From CAVZAB01 sp963773155 (GTDB lineage Bacteria; Pseudomonadota; Alphaproteobacteria; Rhizobiales; Beijerinckiaceae): 64,000 bases of DNA. A program made the position numbers and the translations under genes. Positions 37,837 to 46,987 of this stretch are shown here, piece after piece (the stretch's first letter is position 1; each line of letters opens with the position of its first letter). The stretch lies in contig CAVZAB010000021.1 in assembly GCA_963773155.1 (NCBI GenBank), positions 54,372-118,371 on the forward strand, read 5' to 3'. The notes under the pieces were generated by a model. It worked only from the letters and a program-made list of their open reading frames with translations. It ran no database searches and had not been told where the DNA came from.

Positions 37837-39516
37837 ATGAAATCGGATATTGAAATTGCCCGCGCGGCAACACTGCAACCCATTGCCAAAATTGCCGCGA
37901 AACTGCAGATTCCCGCTGCGGCGCTGAGCCCGCACGGGCATCATATTGCCAAGATCGATTTCGATTTCCTGACGGGGCTCGACGGAAGGCCCGACGGCAA
38001 ATTGATTCTCGTTACAGCTATCAATCCGACCCCAGCGGGCGAGGGCAAGACGACGACGACAGTCGGCCTTGGTGACGGCCTGAACCGGATCGGCAAGCGG
38101 GCGGCGATCTGTCTGCGCGAACCCTCACTCGGCCCCTGTTTTGGCATGAAGGGCGGAGCGGCCGGCGGCGGCTTTGCCCAGGTCGTGCCGATGGAGCAGA
38201 TCAATCTGCACTTCACTGGCGATTTCCACGCGATCACGTCGGCCCACAACCTGCTTTGTGCGATGATCGACAACCATATCTACTGGGGCAATTCATTAGG
38301 ACTCGATCCGCGCCGGATAACCTGGCGTCGTGCGCTTGATATGAACGACCGCGCCCTGCGCCAGATCGTTTCCTCGCTCGGCGGCGTCGCCAATGGCTAC
38401 CCCCGCGAGGACGGGTTCGATATTACCGTGGCTTCGGAAGTCATGGCCGTGTTCTGCCTGGCCCGCAGTCTGCAGGATCTCGAGACGCGCCTGGCCCATA
38501 TGGTGGTCGGGCAAAGGCGCGATCGCTCGCCGATCACCGCCGGTGATCTAAAGGCCGCCGGCGCGATGACGGTGCTGCTCAAGGATGCACTGCAACCCAA
38601 TCTCGTCCAAACGCTCGAGGGCAATCCGGCCTTTGTGCACGGTGGCCCTTTCGCCAATATCGCCCATGGCTGCAATTCTGTCATGGCGACGCGCAGCGCC
38701 CTCAAGCTTGCCGATTATGTCGTGACCGAGGCGGGTTTCGGCGCTGATCTGGGCGCCGAGAAGTTTTTCGACATCAAGTGCCGCAAGGCCGGCCTTACGC
38801 CGGCCGCGGCGGTCATCGTTGCGACCGTGCGCGCCCTGAAGATGCATGGCGGGGTGTCCAAGGATCAACTTGGCGTCGAGAATCTCGAAGCGCTGCGCAA
38901 GGGTCTCGTCAATCTTGAGCGCCACCTCGGCAACCTCAAGAAATTCGGCGTGCCGGCGGTCGTCGCCATCAATAATTTCACCAGCGATACCAAGGCCGAG
39001 CACGACCTCATTCGCGAGGTCTGCCAGAGCAAATTCGGCATCACCGCGCTGGTATGCCGGCACTGGGCCGACGGTTCGAAGGGGACGGAGGACCTTGCCC
39101 GCAAAGTGGTGGAGCTTGCTGAAGCGCCGAAGCACGGCACCACTTTCCAGCCGCTCTATCCCGACGAAATGCCGCTGTGGGATAAGATGCGCACGATCGC
39201 GACCAGCATCTACGGCGCCGCCGACATCAGCGCCGACAAGCGGGTGCGCGATATCTTCGAGGAATTGCAAAAGGCCGGCTATGGCCACCTGCCAATCTGC
39301 GTTGCCAAGACGCAATATTCCTTTTCCACCGATCCAGGCCAGCGCGGCGCCCCGTCGGGGCACGTGGTGCCGATCCGGGAGGTCAGGCTATCGGCCGGCG
39401 CCGGATTCGTTGTCGTTATCTGCGGCGAGATCATGACCATGCCGGGCCTGCCGAAGGTGCCGGCGGCCGAAGTCATCCGGCTCGACAATGACGGCCGGAT
39501 CGAGGGCCTCTTCTAG
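37837..39516 (+). CDS. fhs: Formate--tetrahydrofolate ligase
   Basis: A 559-aa enzyme making 10-formyl-THF from formate, THF and ATP for one-carbon metabolism. The P-loop region TPAGEGKTTTTVGLGDGLNR lies at about 65-84. Family landmarks LREPSLGPCFGMKGGAAGGG, DMNDRALR and GLPKVPAAEVIRLD near the C-terminus are all present. ATG 37837 gives the family-typical start KSDIEIARAATLQPI; a GTG at 37801 is an alternative. It is intact with no frameshift. Neighbours give no operon partner; the RecD-like gene converges 3 bases away. Confidence 0.97.
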   Translation: MKSDIEIARAATLQPIAKIAAKLQIPAAALSPHGHHIAKIDFDFLTGLDGRPDGKLILVTAINPTPAGEGKTTTTVGLGDGLNRIGKRAAICLREPSLGPCFGMKGGAAGGGFAQVVPMEQINLHFTGDFHAITSAHNLLCAMIDNHIYWGNSLGLDPRRITWRRALDMNDRALRQIVSSLGGVANGYPREDGFDITVASEVMAVFCLARSLQDLETRLAHMVVGQRRDRSPITAGDLKAAGAMTVLLKDALQPNLVQTLEGNPAFVHGGPFANIAHGCNSVMATRSALKLADYVVTEAGFGADLGAEKFFDIKCRKAGLTPAAAVIVATVRALKMHGGVSKDQLGVENLEALRKGLVNLERHLGNLKKFGVPAVVAINNFTSDTKAEHDLIREVCQSKFGITALVCRHWADGSKGTEDLARKVVELAEAPKHGTTFQPLYPDEMPLWDKMRTIATSIYGAADISADKRVRDIFEELQKAGYGHLPICVAKTQYSFSTDPGQRGAPSGHVVPIREVRLSAGAGFVVVICGEIMTMPGLPKVPAAEVIRLDNDGRIEGLF

Positions 39517-39519
39517 CCT

Positions 39520-40618
39520 TCAGCGTACTATAATGATCCGTTCGGCGGCCCGGGTTATTCCGGTATAGAGCCAGCGGTAGCGGTCGTCGCGAAAGGCCGA
39601 TGATTCGTCGAATAGGATCACATTGTCCCATTGCGACCCTTGCGCCTTGTGAACGGTCAACGCATAGCCGTAGTCGAACTCGTCCGATTCCCGCCGCACA
39701 ATGAAGGCGAGCTCGTCTTCGGTACCGTTGAAAAAATTCGGCAGGACTGAGATTCGAATCGGCCTTCGGCCGGCGCCTTCCTCCGGCGCGATGCTCATTT
39801 TCAGAAAGCCGCGCTTTGTTTCGAGCAAGCGGTTGACGGTCCACAGGCCGCCGTTGAGCAAGCCCTTCTTCTTGTTGTTGCGCAGACAGACCAGCTTCTC
39901 GCCAGGCGCGGGCGAAGTCCCGGAAAAACCACGCAGCGCCCTCAGCCGCCCGTTGTACAGCCGCCTCGTCTTGTTCAGCCCGACCAGGACCTGGTCGGCC
40001 TTCAGCACCATCCCGGCATCGACTTCATTGCGCTTAATGACCCGGCTCGACCCGAATTCGCCGTAATCGAGCCTGTGACCCTCGCGCACGCGCATCGACA
40101 TCCGAATAATCGGATTGTCGGTAGCCTGGCGATGGACCTCGGTCAGCATGACGTCGGGCTGCGCCGACGTGAAGAAGCCGCCGCCGCGCACCGGTGGCAA
40201 TTGGGCAGGATCGCCGAGCACCAGAACCGGCTTGCCGAAAGAGAGAAGATCACGGCCGAGATCTTCATCGACCATCGAACATTCGTCGATGATTATGAGG
40301 TCGGCTTTGGCTACCGGGCTTTCGGCATTGAGCTCGAAAGTTGGCATTTCCGAATCACTCTCGCGGGCCCGGTAGATCAGGCTGTGGATCGTCGAGGCAT
40401 TGCGGCATCCCTTGCTGCGCAAAACCAGCGCCGCCTTTCCGGTGAAGGCGCCGAACACGACCGCACCGGAATTGGCGTCGGCAATGTGGCGCGCGAGCGT
40501 CGTCTTGCCAGTCCCGGCAAAACCGAACAGGCGAAATATCTGCGGTTCGGGATTCTTCATCCAGCGGGAGACGCTTGTCAGCGCATGCTGTTGCTGGCCG
40601 GACCACGCAAGAACTCAT
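39520..40618 (-). CDS. RecD-like ATP-dependent DNA helicase, probably frameshifted near 40606
   Basis: A superfamily 1B helicase. Walker A GFAGTGKTTLARHI (13-26 counted from ATG 40560), the Walker B segment IIIDECSMVDE, the GDPAQLPPVRGGGFF motif III region and the C-terminal TVHKAQGSQWDN and YTGITRA motifs are all present. The uninterrupted frame starts at ATG 40560 right at the helicase core. Upstream in the same frame are the residues WSGQQQHALTSVSRW, usual just before the core in this family, but there is no start codon. ATG 40618, preceded by AGGGGG, reaches them if one G at 40606 is dropped, giving 365 aa. A conservative alternative is 39520-40560 (346 aa). Confidence 0.88.
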
Positions 40619-40633
40619 GCCCCCTTGTCCCAA

Positions 40634-41710
40634 CTAGGCATTGGCGCTGCGCACGGCATCAGCGACCGCCTCGGCCACCTGGGTCGTGGTTGCCTTGCCG
40701 CCGAGATCGGCCGGCAGGGCAAGTCCCTCTGAGGTCACCCGCTCGATTGCCTGCATCAGTCGCTGGGCGGCGGCGTGCTCGCCTAGGTGCTCGAGCATCA
40801 GCGCGCTCGACCAAATCGTGCCGAGCGGATTGGCGATGGCTTTGCCGGCGATGTCGAAGGCCGTGCCGTGAATGGGCTCGAACATCGAAGGGAACCTGCG
40901 CTCCGGGTTGATATTGGCCGTTGCGGCAAGTCCCAGGCTGCCGGCCAGCGCCGCGGCAAGATCACTCAATATATCGGCATGAAGATTGGTGGCAACGATC
41001 GTGTCGAGTGTATGCGGCGAGCGCACCATCCGGGTGGTCATTGCGTCGACCAGCCATTTGTCGACCACAACATCAGGGAATTCCCGGCCGATCTCGGCGG
41101 CGATTTCGTCCCACAGGACCAGGCCAAAGCGCAGCGCGTTCGACTTGGTGACGATCGTCAGGCGCTTGCGCTGGCGCCGCTGGGCTAAGGCAAAGGCAAA
41201 CCGCATGATTCGCTCGGTGCCGCTACGCGTGAAGATAGCGGTTTCCGTCGCCACTTCCTCGGGCAGGCCGCGGTGCGTGCGCCCGCCATTGCCGGCATAT
41301 TCGCCCTCGGAATTCTCGCGGACGATCACCCAGTCGAGATCGGCGGGCCGGACACCGCGGAGCGGGCTCGCTACCCCGGGCAGCAGGCGAATCGGGCGGA
41401 CATTGGCATATTGGTCGAAGGATTGACAGATCTTCAGCCGCAGGCCCCAAAGCGTAACATCGTCGGCAATGGTCTGATCGCCGACCGCGCCAAACAGGAT
41501 CGCATCGAAATCGCGCAAAACGACGAGGCCGTCCTCGGCCATCATCCGCCCCGTCGACCGGTAATAGTCAGAACCCCACGCAAAGGTCTCGGTGATCAGC
41601 TGGAAATCGCCACACCTTTCCTGGAGCTGGCGCAGCACAAATAAAGCCGCCGGCACCACCTCGCGCCCGACGCCGTCGGCGGGAATAACCGCAATTCTAT
41701 GCACACCCAT
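40634..41710 (-). CDS. Tartrate/D-malate dehydrogenase-like NAD-dependent hydroxyacid decarboxylase
   Basis: A 358-aa member of the isocitrate/isopropylmalate dehydrogenase superfamily. PADGVGREVVPAAL at the start, VRENSEGEYAGNGGRTHRG with its substrate-binding residues, KSNALRFGLVLWDEI with the catalytic Lys, and DAMTTRMV and SDLAAALAGSLGLA are all visible. The SEGEYAGNGGRTH signature points to the tartrate dehydrogenase/D-malate dehydrogenase branch rather than leuB. The start ATG overlaps the M3 peptidase stop by one base (TGATG), so it is at the end of a psuG-M3-TDH unit. Confidence 0.9.
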   Translation of the reverse strand: MGVHRIAVIPADGVGREVVPAALFVLRQLQERCGDFQLITETFAWGSDYYRSTGRMMAEDGLVVLRDFDAILFGAVGDQTIADDVTLWGLRLKICQSFDQYANVRPIRLLPGVASPLRGVRPADLDWVIVRENSEGEYAGNGGRTHRGLPEEVATETAIFTRSGTERIMRFAFALAQRRQRKRLTIVTKSNALRFGLVLWDEIAAEIGREFPDVVVDKWLVDAMTTRMVRSPHTLDTIVATNLHADILSDLAAALAGSLGLAATANINPERRFPSMFEPIHGTAFDIAGKAIANPLGTIWSSALMLEHLGEHAAAQRLMQAIERVTSEGLALPADLGGKATTTQVAEAVADAVRSANA

Positions 41711-43776
41711 CAGGGCACCTCGTCCAGGAATCCGCGCTTTTCGAGAAGGGCGTCGACCCGCGCCGGGCGGCCGCGAAAGGCTTGATAGGCTTGCTCCGGC
41801 TCGACTCTTGCGCCGGCCGAATAGACATGATCGCGCAGCCGCCGTGCGACGTCGGGGTCAAAAACATCGCCCGTCTCTTCGAACGCTTTGAAACCGTCGG
41901 CATCAAGCACCTCCGACCATAGGTAGGAATAATAACCGGCACTGTACCCGTCGCCGGAAAATATGTGGGTGAAATGCGGCAAACGGTGGCGCATAACGAT
42001 CTCGGCCGGCATCGACAGCTCGCGCAATACGTTTGCCTCGAGAACGAGCGGGTCGGCCGGTGCGGCGCGAGAATGGCATTCGAGATCGACGATCGCCGAT
42101 GCGGCATATTCGAGGGTCGCAAATCCCTGGTTGAAATTGCGCGCTGCCAAGATGCGCTCGATGAGTTCGCCCGGCATCGGCCGGCCGGTCTCGACGTGCC
42201 GGGCAAATTGTTGCAAAAGCTCGGGCCGCAGCAGCCAATGCTCGAACAATTGCGAGGGAAATTCGACAAAATCGCGGGCGACGTTGGTTCCCGAAATCAG
42301 CGGATAGTTTACATCGGACAGCATACCGTGCAGGGCATGACCGAATTCGTGAAAGATCGTGCGAGCGTCGTCCAAGGTCAGCAGGGCCGGCTCGCCCTCC
42401 GGGCCCTTGGAAAAATTCATGACATTGAGGACGATCGGTCGAACCTCCCCTGCGAGCCGGTGCTGGCCGCGCAGCAGGCTCATCCAGGCGCCGGAATGTT
42501 TTGACAGCCGGGCGAAATAATCGCCGAGAAACAAGGCGACATGCTTGCCGCTCGCGTCGACTGCTTCCCAGACCCGGACGTCGGGATGGTAGACGGGCAC
42601 GTCGGACCTGGCGATGAAGGAGACTCCGAACAGGCGTGTCGCGGTGTGGAATGCGGCGGCCACGATATTGTCGAGCTGGAGATAGGGCTTGAGCTCGGCC
42701 TCGTCGATCTGGTGCCGGCGCTTCTTGACCGCCTGCGCATAATAGCGCCAGTCGGAAGCTCCGATCGGGCTATTGTCGCCTTGTCTGGCGCATTCTTCCT
42801 GTAGCGCGGCCCGCTCGTGCCGCATCTGTCTGAGTGCCGGCTGCCAGACCGCGTCGAGCAGCGCTCGTGCGTTGGCCGGTGTCTTGGCCATTGTGTCGAC
42901 CAGTTTGAAATCGGCGAAAGTCGGGAAACCGAGTAATTGCGCCCGCTCAGCGCGTAGCTGCAGGATGGCCGCAAGGATTTGTCTGTTGTCGGATGCGCCG
43001 GTCCGTTCGCCGCGGCTGGTCCAGGCGCGAAAGGCCCGTTCCCTGAGATCGCGGCGCGGCGAGAATTGCAGGAATGGCTCGACCGAGGAGCGGGCGAGCG
43101 TAATGACATGGGAACCGGCTTTGCCGCGATCCTCGGCCGCCCGCGCCGCTGCCTGTATCAGCCAGGCCGGCAACCCCGCGAGATCGTCCTGTCCGCTGAG
43201 CACCAACTCAAAGTCGCTCTCGTCCTTGAGGACGTTCTGACTGAAGCGCGTTGCAAGCGCCGCAAGCTCGACGGCAATAGCCGCGATTTTCTGGCGCGCC
43301 TTGCCACCCAGCTGCGCGCCGGCACGCAGGAAGTCGCGGTGGACGAGTTCGAGCACCCGCTCTTGTTCCGCATCGAGCCCGAACTGGGCGCGTGAACGCC
43401 GCAGGTTTTCGATGCGCGCGAACAAGCGTTCATCGAGATAAACATCCGAATGATGCTTTGCGAGGACCGGCGCAAGATCGCGCTCGAGCGCCTGCAATGG
43501 CGCGCTGGTAGCCGCGGCAGCGAGATTCCAGAACAGATGGCTGAGCCGCTCGAGCAGCTGACCAGATTGCTGCAACGCCAAGATCGTGTTGGCAAAGGTC
43601 GGCGCGGCGGCGCGCTGGCCGATGCCAGCAATTTCGTCACGATGGGTCGCAAGGGCCACCTCAAAGGCCGGCGCGAAATGCTCGGTGCGGATTGCATCGA
43701 ATGGAGCAATGCCGAACGGGGTCGTCCAGGCGCCGAGCAGGGGATTGGGCAAGGCATTGTCCGGGTCAAACGTCAT
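41710..43776 (-). CDS. M3 family metallopeptidase (oligopeptidase A / Dcp type)
   Basis: A 688-aa zinc peptidase that degrades short peptides in the cytoplasm (or periplasm for Dcp; no signal peptide is seen here, favouring cytoplasm). The zinc motif HEFGH is at 476-480 with the third ligand in SQLFEHWLL about 25 residues later. The opening NPLLGAWTTPFGIAPFDAI and the terminal YLWSEVLDADGFKAFEE and YQAFRGRPARVDALL are family features. A good AAGGAAG ribosome site precedes ATG 43776. It lies 44 bases after psuG on the same strand and is coupled to the dehydrogenase downstream. Confidence 0.95.
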   Translation of the reverse strand: MTFDPDNALPNPLLGAWTTPFGIAPFDAIRTEHFAPAFEVALATHRDEIAGIGQRAAAPTFANTILALQQSGQLLERLSHLFWNLAAAATSAPLQALERDLAPVLAKHHSDVYLDERLFARIENLRRSRAQFGLDAEQERVLELVHRDFLRAGAQLGGKARQKIAAIAVELAALATRFSQNVLKDESDFELVLSGQDDLAGLPAWLIQAAARAAEDRGKAGSHVITLARSSVEPFLQFSPRRDLRERAFRAWTSRGERTGASDNRQILAAILQLRAERAQLLGFPTFADFKLVDTMAKTPANARALLDAVWQPALRQMRHERAALQEECARQGDNSPIGASDWRYYAQAVKKRRHQIDEAELKPYLQLDNIVAAAFHTATRLFGVSFIARSDVPVYHPDVRVWEAVDASGKHVALFLGDYFARLSKHSGAWMSLLRGQHRLAGEVRPIVLNVMNFSKGPEGEPALLTLDDARTIFHEFGHALHGMLSDVNYPLISGTNVARDFVEFPSQLFEHWLLRPELLQQFARHVETGRPMPGELIERILAARNFNQGFATLEYAASAIVDLECHSRAAPADPLVLEANVLRELSMPAEIVMRHRLPHFTHIFSGDGYSAGYYSYLWSEVLDADGFKAFEETGDVFDPDVARRLRDHVYSAGARVEPEQAYQAFRGRPARVDALLEKRGFLDEVP

Positions 43777-43820
43777 GCTTTCTTCCTTCGCGGCGCCGGC
43801 GGCAAGTCGGAGCGGTCCGC

Positions 43821-44735
43821 CTAGGGGGTCAAAACGCAGGCGATTTGGGCGGCGAGCCGGGCATTATTCTTAGCAAGCGCCATGTTGGCGCGGAGGCTTC
43901 GGCCGCCGCTGAGAGCGTTGATTTGCGCGAGAAGATAGGGGGTGACGGCCTTGGCGGCAATGTTGTTGCGCCGTGCTGTCGCCAGCGCATTGGCGATCGC
44001 CGCCTCGACCTCGTCTGCCGCTATTTCATCTTCCGCGGCAATCGGATTGGCAATTAATGCGCCGCCGTCGAGGCCGAGCCGCCATTGGGCCGCGAGGAAG
44101 GCCGCAATGTCGGTGACGTCGTCAAATCGCATCGGAATTGCGAGGCCGCTGCTGCGTGAGTAGAAGGCAGGAAAATGGTCGGTGCGAAAACCGATCACGG
44201 GAACCCCCGCCGTCTCGAGCGCTTCCAGCGTTGCAGCCAGATCGAGAATGGCCTTGGCACCCGCCGATACGACTGCGACCCTGGTCCGGCCAAGCTCGGT
44301 TATGTCGGCGGAAATGTCGAAACTATCCCGGGCGCCGCGATGGACGCCGCCGATGCCGCCGGTGGCAAAGAGCCGGATTCCAGCAATGGCAGCGATCCGC
44401 ATAGTCGCGGCGACCGTCGTCGCCGCGTCGCGTCTGGTGACCATGGCGAATGGCAAGTCCTGTGTGCTTGCCTTGAGAATGTTCCGGCCTCGCGCAAGAT
44501 GATCGAGCTCGGCCGAAGAGAGCCCGACCTTCAGCCGGCCGTCGAGCACGGCGATCGTCGCCGGAACAGCGCCCTCCTCGCGCACGATCTGCTCGAGCTC
44601 AAAGGCCGTTGTGAGATTGTCCGGAAAGGCCATGCCGTGGACGATAATGGTCGACTTAAGCGCAACCACGGGTCGGCCACGCTGCAGCGCTTCGGCAACG
44701 GAAGGTTCGATGTCGAGATCAGTTGACGAAGCCAT
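43821..44735 (-). CDS. psuG: Pseudouridine-5'-phosphate glycosidase
   Basis: A 304-aa enzyme that reversibly cleaves pseudouridine 5'-phosphate to uracil and ribose 5-phosphate. Family motifs are VALKSTIIVHGMAFPDN near the N-terminus, TVAATMRIAAIAGIRLFATGG followed by GGVHRGA, VVSAGAKAILDL, and the late TPYLLAQINALSGG. GGAGG immediately upstream fixes ATG 44735; the longer frame to 44885 reaches into rpoH. No pseudouridine kinase (psuK) gene is adjacent, although the pair is often neighbouring or fused. It leads the psuG-M3-TDH unit, 85 bases downstream of rpoH. Confidence 0.95.
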   Translation of the reverse strand: MASSTDLDIEPSVAEALQRGRPVVALKSTIIVHGMAFPDNLTTAFELEQIVREEGAVPATIAVLDGRLKVGLSSAELDHLARGRNILKASTQDLPFAMVTRRDAATTVAATMRIAAIAGIRLFATGGIGGVHRGARDSFDISADITELGRTRVAVVSAGAKAILDLAATLEALETAGVPVIGFRTDHFPAFYSRSSGLAIPMRFDDVTDIAAFLAAQWRLGLDGGALIANPIAAEDEIAADEVEAAIANALATARRNNIAAKAVTPYLLAQINALSGGRSLRANMALAKNNARLAAQIACVLTP

Positions 44736-44820
44736 ACGGCCTCCTAGCGCGCCGCCGAGGACGCTGGCAAGCCGCCAATGGCGGTTCTCGCAGAACCCTG
44801 GGCGCGCTGCGAAGGAAGTT

Positions 44821-45735
44821 TCAGCCCTGCGGCAGGCTGGGGCCGCCCAAAGCCGGCGGCCGCGGCATGGTTTCGAGCCTCGCAATACCGTCTTTCACCG
44901 CGGCCTGGACCTTTTCGAAGGCACGGACTTCGATTTGCCGCACCCGTTCGCGCGATATGTTGAATTCTTCCGACAGATCCTCCAGTGTCGTCGGCTCGTC
45001 CTGCAATCGCCGGGCTTCGAAGATCCGGCGCTCGCGCGGGTTGAGGACACCCAGGGCGCTGGTCAGCGCGACATGGCGGTTATCGCTCTCCTCGCGCTCG
45101 GCGAGGCTTGTTTCCTGCGAAACGTTATCGTCGACCAGCCAGTCCTGCCATTCGCCCTCGCCCTCTTCGCGCACCGGCGTGTTGAGCGAGGAATCCCCGC
45201 TCAGCCGGCGGTTCATGTCGATCACTTCTTGCTCGCTGACGCCCAATCGGGTGGCGATGATCTTGACCTGTTCCGGCTTGAGATCGCCCTCCTCGAGGGC
45301 CGAAATGTGGCTCTTGGCTTTGCGCAGGTTGAAAAACAGCTTTTTCTGATTGGCGGTTGTGCCCATCTTCACCAGCGACCACGACCGAAGAATATATTCC
45401 TGAATAGAGGCGCGGATCCACCACATCGCATAGGTGGCGAGGCGGAATCCTTTCTCCGGCTCGAACCGCTTAACGGCCTGCATCAAGCCGACATTGCCTT
45501 CCGAAATGACTTCGCCGATCGGCAGGCCATAGCCCCGGTAGCCCATCGCAATTTTGGCGACCAGTCGCAGATGCGACGTCACCAGCCGGTGTGCGGCGTC
45601 ACGATCGCCGTGCTCGCGCCAACGTTTCGCCAGCATGTATTCTTCCTGCGGCTCAAGCATGGGAAAGCGTCGGATTTCATTGAGATAGCGGGACAACCCA
45701 CTTTCCGCCGAAATCATAGGCAGCGCATGCGCCAT
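44821..45735 (-). CDS. rpoH: Heat-shock sigma factor sigma-32
   Basis: A 304-aa alternative sigma factor that directs RNA polymerase to heat-shock promoters. Regions: 1.2 (LSRYLNEIRRFPMLEPQEE), 2 (SHLRLVAKIAMGYRGYGLPI, GFRLATYAMWWIRASIQEYI), the RpoH box QKKLFFNLRKAK at about 130-141, and 4.2 (LEDLSEEFNISRERVRQIEVRA). No region 1.1 is present, as expected for RpoH. AAGGAGG supports ATG 45735 over the TTG one codon earlier. Alphaproteobacteria often have more than one RpoH; whether this is the main copy cannot be told. Confidence 0.97.
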   Translation of the reverse strand: MAHALPMISAESGLSRYLNEIRRFPMLEPQEEYMLAKRWREHGDRDAAHRLVTSHLRLVAKIAMGYRGYGLPIGEVISEGNVGLMQAVKRFEPEKGFRLATYAMWWIRASIQEYILRSWSLVKMGTTANQKKLFFNLRKAKSHISALEEGDLKPEQVKIIATRLGVSEQEVIDMNRRLSGDSSLNTPVREEGEGEWQDWLVDDNVSQETSLAEREESDNRHVALTSALGVLNPRERRIFEARRLQDEPTTLEDLSEEFNISRERVRQIEVRAFEKVQAAVKDGIARLETMPRPPALGGPSLPQG

Positions 45736-45832
45736 CAAATCCTCCTTGCGGCCCCCGAAACAGCAGGCCTAGACAGCCGCTGAAGCCGGCCACCTACCTT
45801 TATATAGGCAGCCTGGCTGCCGGCGGAAGAGC

Positions 45833-46877
45833 CTAAGGCGCCGCTCTGAGCCGATCGGCGAGGTCAGCCAGATCGCTGGGCAAGGGGCTGTCGAAGCGCA
45901 GGTTTTTGCCAGTGACGGGATGTTCGAAGCCGAGAACGGCGGCGTGCAGCGCCTGCCGGTCGAGGTCGTGCAGGGCAGTCTGGGCCTGTGGTGGCAGCCG
46001 GGACGCTTTGGTCTGAAAGCCCTTGCCGTAGACGGGATCACCAAGGAGCGGGTGGCCGACATGGGCGAAATGAACCCTGATCTGGTGGGTCCGACCAGTT
46101 TCCAGCCGACAGGTGACGAGACTCTGCAACCGATCCGAAGCTCTCGACCCGCTGCCAATGGGTCAGAGCATGCCTACCCTTGCCTTCGGCGGCGACCGCC
46201 ATTTTTTCGCGCTGGTGCGGGTGGCGGCCTATTGGCGCAGCTATGACACCGGCCGGCTGTTCAGGAACACCCCAGACCAGAGCCAGATATTCGCGCACCA
46301 GTGATCCACTGCGGCCGTGATCGGCAAAAATCCGCGACAGGCCCCGGTGCGCGCGGTCAGATTTAGCGACGACCAGCAGTCCGGACGTGTCCTTGTCGAG
46401 TTGGTGGACGATGCCTGGCCGCCGGACGCCGCCGATTTCCGACAGCGTGCCGCCGCAATGGGCGATCAAGGCATTGACGAGGGTGCCGGAAGCGTGGCCG
46501 GCGCCCGGATGGACAACGAGCCCGGCCGGCTTGTCGAGGACGAGGAGATCGGCATCCTCGTGGAAGATGACAAGCGGCAGCGCCTCGCCCTCTGGTTCAC
46601 CCGCGACCGGCTCGGGGATTTCGACGCGAATTGTCTGGCCAGGCAGAACCTTGCCGTCCGGGTCGTTAAGCACCCGGCCTTCCACCCTGACCGCTCCCTC
46701 GACGATTAAGCGCTTCGATCGGCTGCGCGACAGGCGGGCGCCATGGTGGACCAGGGTCGTCGCGAGGAGAAGGTCCAGCCTCACATTGGCCTGGTCAGCG
46801 CCAACCGCAATGAGATGGACCGCGCCGCCTTCCGGCGGCGGCAGCGGACGGGAGACGACTTTGTTGTTGCCGGGCAC
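45833..46877 (-). CDS. RluA-family rRNA pseudouridine synthase, frameshifted near 46130
   Basis: Converts specific uridines in rRNA to pseudouridine. An S4 RNA-binding domain (RLDLLLATTL, SRSRSKRLIVEGAVRVEGR) precedes the catalytic domain. The active-site motif reads HQLDKDTSGLLVVAK, where most relatives have HRLDKDTSG; the catalytic Asp is retained but the preceding Arg is Gln. The frame breaks near 46130 after VESFGS and resumes LQSLVTCRLETGRTHQIRVH, FAHVGHPLLGDPVYG to the stop at 45833. Dropping one G restores a 347-aa protein typical of RluD. GTG 46877 is the apparent start, with no clear ribosome site. Confidence 0.92.
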
Positions 46878-46987
46878 TTTGGTCGCTTGCTATTTCGGGC
46901 GGGACGGGGCCTCGTTCGACCCCGCCTTTCGCCTCTCAATATAGGTGTGCAGGGTCTAGCCGCAAAAGCCGGCAGAGGAAACGAAAA

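Noticed and set aside
45806..45820. GGCAGCC-T-GGCTGCC palindrome upstream of rpoH as a terminator
   Set aside because: No U-run and almost no loop; it could be a protein site but nothing supports a call.
45833..46129. Independent small protein downstream of the pseudouridine synthase
   Set aside because: It contains the LETGRTHQIRVH block of the same enzyme and is its frameshifted C-terminus.
3657..46877. Programmed +1 frameshifting as a shared mechanism
   Set aside because: The nine break sites share no slippery codon, stop codon or downstream structure, and several involve different families that do not use recoding.
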